From contig JAEEUO010000070.1 of NCBI GenBank assembly GCA_016286935.1, positions 1 to 6,543 on the forward strand: 6,543 nt of DNA, read 5' to 3'. This DNA is from Bacillota bacterium. GTDB taxonomy: Bacteria; Bacillota; Clostridia; Peptostreptococcales; Anaerovoracaceae. The notes beneath the pieces are model-generated. The model saw only the letters and a list, made by a program, of their open reading frames with translations, had not been told where the DNA came from and made no database searches. The position numbers were made by a program, and so were the translations under genes. Position 1 is the stretch's first letter, and each line of letters opens with the position of its first letter. Below are positions 1 through 6,543 of the stretch, piece by piece.

Positions 1-109
1 CGAGGAGCCGGCGGACGACGAACCCGCCGCACCCGCGCCGGAATCCAGACCCGCGAAAGCGTCCGGGGACGGGAAATCCGCAGACGACGAACAGCTCAGT
101 TTACTTTGA
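1..109 (+). CDS. 3' end of an unidentified protein with an acidic Pro/Ala-rich tail (partial)
   Basis: Only the last 36 codons lie in the window, read in the frame that begins at base 2 and stopped by TGA at 107-109. The visible peptide is low-complexity, rich in Glu, Asp, Pro, Ala and Lys, and looks like a disordered C-terminal extension; no domain can be recognised. It ends in DEQLSLL. The last five residues, QLSLL, resemble the pentapeptide (QL-S/D-LF) by which DNA polymerases, MutS and other replication or repair proteins bind the beta sliding clamp. A disordered linker ending in such a peptide is a known arrangement, so a DNA replication or repair protein is possible, but this is a guess from a short motif. 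It does not look like the end of a STAS-domain anti-anti-sigma factor, which would be the usual neighbour of the next gene. The stop is 37 nt before the next start. Confidence 0.55.
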   Translation, partial: EEPADDEPAAPAPESRPAKASGDGKSADDEQLSLL

Positions 110-146
110 TCGTCGCTTTTTCGGAGACGAATAAAGGAGAAGAAAG

Positions 147-548
147 ATGAACGACACTCTGAAGTTTATCGTTCCCGGCAAGCCGGAGTACATCGGCCCG
201 GTCCGCATCGCGATCTCGATGATCGCGGCGGACCTCGGCTTCGACGTCGAGGCGATCGAGGACATCAAGGTCGCCGTGAGCGAGGCGTGCTCGAAGGCGA
301 TCTGCCCGGGCGCGGCCGGCCTCGGCCTCTATGAGGTCACGTGCGACGTCGGGACGGACGGCCTCGTGATCTCGGTGATCGACCGGGACGGCGGCTGCCA
401 GTTCGGCGAGGTCGAAGATCCGTGCGTCGAATGCACGAAACAGGACGGCCTCGGCCTTTCGGTCCTGCGGGCGCTGATGGACGACGTGTCCGTGTACGAA
501 CACGCCGGCATCGGAAGCGGCATCCGGATGACGAAGCGCGTGAAATAA
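147..548 (+). CDS. RsbW/SpoIIAB-like ATP-binding anti-sigma factor (GHKL fold) with degenerate N-box
   Basis: This 133-residue protein has the length and layout of the HATPase_c anti-sigma kinases that bind a SigB/SigF-type sigma factor and, in the classical partner switch, phosphorylate an anti-anti-sigma protein. Visible parts are a helical N-terminal half; the N-box VSEACSKAI at 44-52; the G1-like segment VIDRDGG at 77-83; and the G2/lid segment DGLGLSVLRALMDDV at 100-114, followed by the typical closing strand GSGIRMTK at 123-130. Glu46 is kept, but the N-box Asn that normally coordinates Mg-ATP is Lys50, and the first Gly of the DxGxG G1 motif is Asp81. ATP binding or kinase activity may therefore be altered; sigma binding could persist. 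The start at 147 is supported by AAAGGAG at 133-139, 7 nt upstream. The sigma gene follows after 3 nt, which strongly supports an anti-sigma role. No anti-anti-sigma gene is visible. Confidence 0.88.
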   Translation: MNDTLKFIVPGKPEYIGPVRIAISMIAADLGFDVEAIEDIKVAVSEACSKAICPGAAGLGLYEVTCDVGTDGLVISVIDRDGGCQFGEVEDPCVECTKQDGLGLSVLRALMDDVSVYEHAGIGSGIRMTKRVK

Positions 549-551
549 GCG

Positions 552-2323
<1,772 letters not shown>

Positions 2324-2379
2324 CCCGATCGTACATCCTGCGGCGTGTCCGCTGATATTCATGAATTGAGGTATTCGAC
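2324..2379 (+). other. Intergenic gap before the transketolase genes
   Basis: The 56 nt hold a weak hairpin (GCGG/CCGC, 5-nt loop, about 2341-2354), a perfect 10-bp palindrome ATTCATGAAT at 2357-2366, and the Shine-Dalgarno site GAGGT at 2368-2372. The local drop in GC could accompany a weak promoter, but no convincing -35/-10 pair is seen. No T-tract terminator follows trpS. Confidence 0.4.
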
Positions 2380-3210
2380 ATGAACACAAAAGCTTTGCAG
2401 CGAAAAGCACTGGACGTGCGCGAGGACATCGTCCGGATGCTCAGTCTCGCCGGCTCCGGCCATCCGGGCGGAAGCCTGTCCGCCGCCGACATCGGGACGG
2501 CGCTCTTCTTCGAGGTGATGGACGTCGATCCGAACGACCCGAAGAAGCCGGACCGCGACAAATTCGTCCTCTCGAAGGGCCACGCCGCGCCGCTGCTCTA
2601 CGCGTGCCTCGCGGAGAAAGGATTCTTCCCGAAGGAGACGCTTTGGACGCTCCGGAAGATGGGCTCGATCCTCCAGGGACACCCGAACATGAACGAGGTC
2701 CCGGGCGTTGAGATGTCGACCGGCTCGCTCGGCCAGGGCTTCGGCACCGCGGTCGGCATGGCGATCGCCGGAAAGCTCGACAAGTCGAAGGGCCGCGTGT
2801 ACGCGCTCCTCGGCGACGGCGAGCTCCAGGAGGGCATCGTCTGGGAAGCCGCGATGGCGGCCGCCCACCACAAACTCGACAACCTCACGATCTTCATCGA
2901 CCACAACGGCCTCCAGATCGACGGCACGAACGACGAGGTCATGCGCGTCATGCCGATCGACGAGAAGTTCCGCGCGTTCGGCTGGGACGTCCGGGTCATC
3001 GACGGCCACGATATGGACGCGATCCTCGGCGCCGTGAAGGCCGCGAAGAAGGTCAAGGGAAGACCCCAGGCGATCATCGCGGAGACCGTCAAGGGCAAGG
3101 GCGTCTCGTACATGGAAAACGCCGTCGGCTGGCACGGAAAGGCCCCGAACGCGGAACAGACGAAGCAGGCGCTCGAAGAGCTCGCAGCCGCGCGCGCCGC
3201 GCTGAAATAG
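2380..3210 (+). CDS. Transketolase, N-terminal (TPP pyrophosphate-binding) subunit
   Basis: This 276-residue protein corresponds to the first domain of transketolase. With the next gene product it should form the enzyme that moves two-carbon units between ketose and aldose phosphates in the non-oxidative pentose phosphate pathway, using thiamine pyrophosphate and a divalent metal. Visible motifs are [12 protein letters not shown] at 26-37, [11 protein letters not shown] at 65-75, and MSTGSLGQG at 112-120. The TPP/metal motif begins with GDGELQEG at 145-152 and ends with the Asn of DHNGLQ near 176. The closing [10 protein letters not shown] at 238-247 and WHGKAPN at 251-257 are typical. The pyrimidine-binding domain is absent, as expected for a split transketolase, common in Clostridia and archaea. 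The start has GAGGT at 2368-2372, 7 nt upstream. The partner subunit follows after 12 nt. Confidence 0.96.
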   Translation: MNTKALQRKALDVREDIVRMLSLAGSGHPGGSLSAADIGTALFFEVMDVDPNDPKKPDRDKFVLSKGHAAPLLYACLAEKGFFPKETLWTLRKMGSILQGHPNMNEVPGVEMSTGSLGQGFGTAVGMAIAGKLDKSKGRVYALLGDGELQEGIVWEAAMAAAHHKLDNLTIFIDHNGLQIDGTNDEVMRVMPIDEKFRAFGWDVRVIDGHDMDAILGAVKAAKKVKGRPQAIIAETVKGKGVSYMENAVGWHGKAPNAEQTKQALEELAAARAALK

Positions 3211-3222
3211 GAGGGAACGACG

Positions 3223-4188
3223 ATGGCAGACAAAATTGCAACCCGCCAGGCATACGGCGAAGAACTGGCCGCGCTCGGCGCGACGGAACCGGACCTCGTC
3301 GTCCTCGACGCGGACCTCTCCGGCTCGACGATGACGAAATACTTCAAGGCCGCGTACCCCGACCGCTTCTTCAACGCCGGGATCGCGGAGCAGAACATGG
3401 TCGCGATGGCCGCGGGCCTCGCGGCGTCGGGAAAGACGGCCGTCTGCTCGACGTTCGCGATGTTCGCATCCGGCCGCGCGTTTGAGATCATCCGCAACGC
3501 GATCGGCTATCCGCACCTCAACGTGAAGGTCTGCGCGACCCACGCGGGCGTGACGGTCGGCGAGGACGGCGCGTCCCACCAGTGCGTCGAGGATCTCGCG
3601 CTGATGCGCACGATCCCCGGCATGACCGTCATCAACCCGGCGGACGGCGTTTCGGCGAAGCTGCTCCTCGACGCGGCGGTCCGGATGAACGGACCCGTCT
3701 ACATGCGCTTCGGCCGCGCGTCCGTCCCGATCTTCTACAAGAGATCAGCGAAGCTCACGATCGGCAAGGCGGGCGTCCTCCGGAAGGGCGACTATATCGT
3801 CAACGGCGAGAAACGGTTCGCCGACGCGACGGTCATCGCGACGGGCATCGAAGTCGCGGAAGCGCTTGCCGCCGCCGAGCTCCTCGAAAAGCAGGGGATC
3901 CACGTCCGCGTCCTCGATATGCACACGATCAAACCGCTCGACGCGAAGGCCGTCCTCAAGGCCGCGAAGGAGACGGGACGGATCGTCACCGCGGAGGAGG
4001 GCACGGTCCTCGGAGGCCTCGGCTCCGCCGTCAGCGAAGTCGTCGCCGGCTCGAAGGAGAACTGCCGCGTCGCGATGATCGGCGTTCAGGACCGCTTCGG
4101 CCAGTCCGGCAAACCGGCGGAGCTGATGGAGGAATACGGCCTGACCGCGAAGCACATCGCGAAGGCCGTGAAGGGGCTTTTGAAGTAG
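3223..4188 (+). CDS. Transketolase, C-terminal (pyrimidine-binding) subunit
   Basis: This 321-residue protein supplies the pyrimidine-binding and C-terminal domains of a split transketolase. GIAEQNMVAMAAGLA at 53-67 contains Glu56, equivalent to the glutamate that activates the TPP aminopyrimidine. STFAMFASGRAFEIIRN (76-92) and THAGVTVGEDGASHQ (106-120) complete the substrate and cofactor surface. The C-terminal Rossmann-like domain runs from about 190 to 321, with VIATGIEVAEALAAAELL at 204-221, AEEGTVLGGLGSAV at 257-270 and QDRFGQSGKPAELM at 289-302. AGGAGG at 3209-3214 overlaps the TAG stop of the N-terminal subunit and sits 8 nt before ATG 3223, which couples the two cistrons tightly. A 1-deoxyxylulose-5-phosphate synthase would be one chain of about 620 residues, so split transketolase is the better call. 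The gene is followed by a bidirectional terminator. Confidence 0.96.
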   Translation: MADKIATRQAYGEELAALGATEPDLVVLDADLSGSTMTKYFKAAYPDRFFNAGIAEQNMVAMAAGLAASGKTAVCSTFAMFASGRAFEIIRNAIGYPHLNVKVCATHAGVTVGEDGASHQCVEDLALMRTIPGMTVINPADGVSAKLLLDAAVRMNGPVYMRFGRASVPIFYKRSAKLTIGKAGVLRKGDYIVNGEKRFADATVIATGIEVAEALAAAELLEKQGIHVRVLDMHTIKPLDAKAVLKAAKETGRIVTAEEGTVLGGLGSAVSEVVAGSKENCRVAMIGVQDRFGQSGKPAELMEEYGLTAKHIAKAVKGLLK

Positions 4189-4190
4189 CC

Positions 4191-4209
4191 CGGCGGAGGG
4201 AAACCGCCG
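4191..4209. repeat. Short inverted repeat just after the transketolase stop
   Basis: CGGCGG (4191-4196) and CCGCCG (4204-4209) form a perfect 6-bp stem with a 7-nt loop, AGGGAAA. It starts 2 nt after the stop codon and is not followed by a T-run, so it is not itself a canonical terminator. It might help protect the mRNA 3' end. Confidence 0.5.
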
Positions 4210-4229
4210 AAACACGATAACGGAAAACC

Positions 4230-4265
4230 AAAACCGCCTGCGGAGCGTATCGCGCAGGCGGTTTT
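4230..4265. terminator. Bidirectional intrinsic terminator between convergent operons
   Basis: AAAACCGCCTGCG (4230-4242) pairs perfectly with CGCAGGCGGTTTT (4253-4265), giving a 13-bp stem and a 10-nt loop. On the plus strand the T-rich arm is followed by GCTTT and a further T5, ending the transketolase transcript. On the minus strand the stem is followed by GGTTTTCC, so it can also end the permease transcript arriving from the right. Its place between two convergent genes fits shared use. Confidence 0.9.
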
Positions 4266-4286
4266 GCTTTCGTGGTTTTTATCGGA

Positions 4287-4313
4287 CCGGAACCGTTCCG
4301 GGAGCGTCCCGGA
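4287..4313. repeat. Two overlapping, mutually exclusive inverted repeats
   Basis: CCGGAA (4287-4292) pairs with TTCCGG (4296-4301) around a 3-nt loop; TCCGGGA (4297-4303) pairs with TCCCGGA (4307-4313) around GCG. The two share 4297-4301, so only one can form at a time. Neither has a T-tract after it on either strand. They lie between the permease stop and the terminator and may only reflect 3'-UTR folding. Confidence 0.45.
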
Positions 4314-4330
4314 CGATGTACGGATCCTTC

Positions 4331-5713
4331 TCAGAACTTGCCGAGCGAGCCGGAGTTTTCCTGGTTCGGCATGTATTCGTCGCGCTTGCCGGGCAGGATC
4401 GCGTTGAGGATGATGCCGACGATCGAGGCGACCGCGAGGCCGGAGAGGCCGATCCGCATATCGCCGATCATGAAGGAGATGGCGCCGGTCGCGTTGTTGC
4501 CGGCGGTCGTGATGTTCGCGCCGAGGAGGCCGGAGAAGTTGATGCCGAGGGCGAGGCCGAGGATGACGGCCGCGACGATGACGTTGCGGGATTTCTGGAA
4601 GTCGGTGTGGTTCTCGACCATGTTGCGGACGCCGACCGCGGAGATCATGCCGTAGAGGACGATCGAGACGCCGCCGACGGTCGCGGAGGGCATCGCGGAG
4701 ATCAGGGCCGCGAACTTCGGGCAGAACGAGAGGACGACCGCGTAGACGGCGGCGAGGCGGACGACCATCGGATCGTAGACCTTCGTCAGGACGAGGACGC
4801 CGGTGTTTTCGCCGTAGGTCGTGTTGGCCGGGGCGCCGAAGAGCGAGGCGATCGTCGTGCCGATGCCGTCGCCGATGAGCGTGCGGTGGAGGCCCGGGTC
4901 TTCGATCAGGTTCTTTTCGATCGTGCCGCCGATCGCGGAGATGTCGCCGACGTGTTCCATCATCGTCGCGAAGGCGATCGGGACGATCATGATGATGGAG
5001 GAGATGAGGAGGCCGGTGTTGACGTTGCCGGAGGCGAAGAGACCGAAGACGGTGTCCTGGGTCTGGAACGGGAGGCCGATCCAGGCGGCATCCTTCACGG
5101 CGGAGAAGTCGACGTTGCCGGTCAGGGCCGCGACGAGGTAGGAAACGAGGACGCCCATCAGGATCGGGACGATCTTGATCATGCCCTTGCCCCAGATGTT
5201 GCAGACGATGATGACGACGATCGCGACGAGGGCGATGCCCCAGTTCGACGAGCAGGAGTTGATCGCGGACGGCGCGAGGATCAGGCCGATGGCGATGATG
5301 ATCGGGCCGGTGACGACGGGCGGGAAGTACTTCATGACGTTCTTCGAGCCGAACGCCTTGCAGATCAGCGCAAGGACGAGGTACAGAAGACCGGCGCACG
5401 CGACGCCCGCGCAGGCGTACGGAAGCGATTCGCGCTGGGAGAGGCCGAACTCGGAGCCGGACGCGATGACGGCGAAGTAGCCGCCGAGGAACGCGAACGA
5501 GGAGCCGAGGAAGACGGGGACCTTCTTTCCGGTGACGAGGTGCATGAAGAGGGTCGCGAGACCGGCGAACAGAAGCGTCGCCGATACGCTGAGTCCGGTC
5601 AGGATCGGCACGAGGACCGTCGAACCGAACATGGCGAAGAGGTGCTGGGCGCCGAGGACGAGTACCTTTCCGGTCCCGAGTTGTTTGGCGTCGTAGATCG
5701 CTTTGTCGTTCAT
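4331..5713 (-). CDS. uraA: Uracil permease (NCS2/NAT family)
   Basis: This 460-residue, highly hydrophobic inner-membrane protein is a nucleobase:cation symporter-2 member that should import uracil with protons. The sequence supports about 12-14 membrane segments. QHLFAMFGSTVLVPILTGLS at 23-42 is a hallmark of uracil permeases; KYFPPVVTGPIIIAIGL (128-144) follows. The substrate region is MMEHVGDISA at 251-260, with Glu253 matching E. coli UraA Glu241, and NTTYGEN at 297-303, with Glu302 matching Glu290. His245 of E. coli UraA corresponds to Asp257 here. I chose ATG 5713 because AGGAGG at 5727-5732 lies upstream; the earlier in-frame TTG at 5737 overlaps that site and would add eight residues unlike the family. 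The 13-nt spacing is long. The gene follows pyrR at 78 nt, as pyrP does in the Bacillus pyr operon, which supports uracil over xanthine as substrate. Confidence 0.95.
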   Translation of the reverse strand: MNDKAIYDAKQLGTGKVLVLGAQHLFAMFGSTVLVPILTGLSVSATLLFAGLATLFMHLVTGKKVPVFLGSSFAFLGGYFAVIASGSEFGLSQRESLPYACAGVACAGLLYLVLALICKAFGSKNVMKYFPPVVTGPIIIAIGLILAPSAINSCSSNWGIALVAIVVIIVCNIWGKGMIKIVPILMGVLVSYLVAALTGNVDFSAVKDAAWIGLPFQTQDTVFGLFASGNVNTGLLISSIIMIVPIAFATMMEHVGDISAIGGTIEKNLIEDPGLHRTLIGDGIGTTIASLFGAPANTTYGENTGVLVLTKVYDPMVVRLAAVYAVVLSFCPKFAALISAMPSATVGGVSIVLYGMISAVGVRNMVENHTDFQKSRNVIVAAVILGLALGINFSGLLGANITTAGNNATGAISFMIGDMRIGLSGLAVASIVGIILNAILPGKRDEYMPNQENSGSLGKF

Positions 5714-5791
5714 GAGAGTTAAGTTTCCTCCTATCAAATAAAACCACAGTTATAATTACCGGTGCAAACAGGCGCTCTCTCCGCGGACCGC
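5714..5791 (-). promoter_or_regulatory. pyrR-permease intergenic spacer with ribosome binding site
   Basis: On the minus strand this 78-nt spacer starts GC-rich after the pyrR stop and becomes AT-rich around 5733-5758, then carries the strong site AGGAGG at 5727-5732. TATAAC (5749-5754) could be a -10 element, but no -35 at proper distance is seen. No terminator or second PyrR-binding hairpin is convincing, so cotranscription with pyrR is the simplest reading. Confidence 0.45.
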
Positions 5792-6420
<629 letters not shown>

Positions 6421-6425
<5 letters not shown>

Positions 6426-6441
6426 GTCTCTCGGTACCGCA
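6421..6441 (-). promoter_or_regulatory. PyrR-binding loop (anti-antiterminator)
   Basis: On the minus strand TGCGGT (6436-6441) pairs with ACC-G-GCA (6421-6427) with one bulged G, giving six base pairs closed by an A/G mismatch. The loop reads CCGAGA (6429-6434), matching the CNGNGA hexaloop described for Bacillus PyrR-binding RNAs. The match to the wider published consensus ARUCCNGNGAGGYU is partial: the closing C-G pair is absent here. Position upstream of an antiterminator, terminator and pyrR itself supports the assignment. Confidence 0.7.
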
Positions 6442-6459
6442 TTAAAGATGTCTGTAAAC

Positions 6460-6487
6460 AGTATACCGCAGGGGAGCGAAAAGTCAA
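6460..6487 (-). promoter_or_regulatory. Sigma-A-type promoter of the pyrR-permease operon
   Basis: On the minus strand a -35 box TTGACT (6482-6487) and a -10 box TATACT (6460-6465) are separated by 16 bp; each box matches the sigma-A/sigma-70 consensus at five of six positions. Transcription should begin near 6452-6453, giving a leader of about 90 nt that contains the complete attenuator. Confidence 0.8.
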
Positions 6488-6543
6488 GGAGAAGAACGTG
6501 TCCGCGAACGGAAAAAACGCGGCCCCGGACAGTTGCACGCAGA

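Noticed and set aside
71..76. GGGAAA as a possible SigB-type -10 element upstream of the anti-sigma gene
   Set aside because: No GTTT-like -35 element lies at the needed distance and the site is inside the upstream coding region.
2359..3579. 406-codon minus-strand open frame opposite both transketolase genes
   Set aside because: It is antisense to two strongly conserved genes, has an Arg/Val/Asp-rich composition, and ends in the intergenic gap without start signals.
4316..5722. 468-codon plus-strand open frame antisense to the permease gene
   Set aside because: Its Asp/Glu/Arg-rich low-complexity translation mirrors the GC-rich codon bias of the permease gene. The permease frame has membrane segments and family motifs; this one has none.
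5751..5756. TATAAT on the plus strand as a promoter
   Set aside because: No -35 element is present and no plus-strand gene lies downstream.
5762..5791. Second PyrR-binding loop upstream of the permease gene (CGGAGA-like loop)
   Set aside because: The hexaloop-like bases occur, but the flanks do not pair, and no antiterminator or terminator follows.

Overview
This is a GC-rich, densely coding bacterial chromosome segment. The gene complement suggests a Bacillota (Firmicutes) genome, most likely an uncultured GC-rich Clostridia-type lineage: a SigB-like sigma factor next to an RsbW/SpoIIAB-like ATPase, a transketolase split into N- and C-terminal subunits, and a pyrR-uracil permease operon behind an RNA attenuator. 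The taxonomic placement is inference from gene content, Shine-Dalgarno sites and codon bias, not from a marker gene.

Left part, plus strand (1-4188): the last 36 codons of an unidentified gene with an acidic, disordered tail; an RsbW/SpoIIAB-like anti-sigma ATPase with an unusual N-box; a SigB-type sigma factor 3 nt behind it; tryptophanyl-tRNA synthetase (trpS) 17 nt further on; then, after 56 nt, the two transketolase subunits 12 nt apart. No convincing terminator or promoter separates these genes, so they could be read as one long run, although the trpS-transketolase gap could hold a weak promoter. They share no single pathway: stress/regulatory module, translation, and the non-oxidative pentose phosphate pathway.

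Middle (4189-4330): a convergent intergenic region with a strong bidirectional intrinsic terminator and additional short inverted repeats.

Right part, minus strand (4331-6543): a two-gene pyrimidine salvage operon read right to left: pyrR (UMP-sensing RNA-binding attenuator protein) then an NCS2-family uracil permease. Upstream of pyrR lie a near-consensus sigma-A promoter and a leader of about 90 nt in which a PyrR-binding hairpin, an antiterminator and an intrinsic terminator can be read as mutually exclusive structures. The terminator U-tract runs directly into the pyrR start codon and the only plausible ribosome binding site lies in the terminator's 3' arm. This compact leader is the most interesting element in the window; the second is the RsbW-like protein, which has lysine in place of the ATP/Mg-binding N-box asparagine. 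Otherwise the region looks like ordinary core-genome content; no mobile element, CRISPR array, tRNA or rRNA was found.
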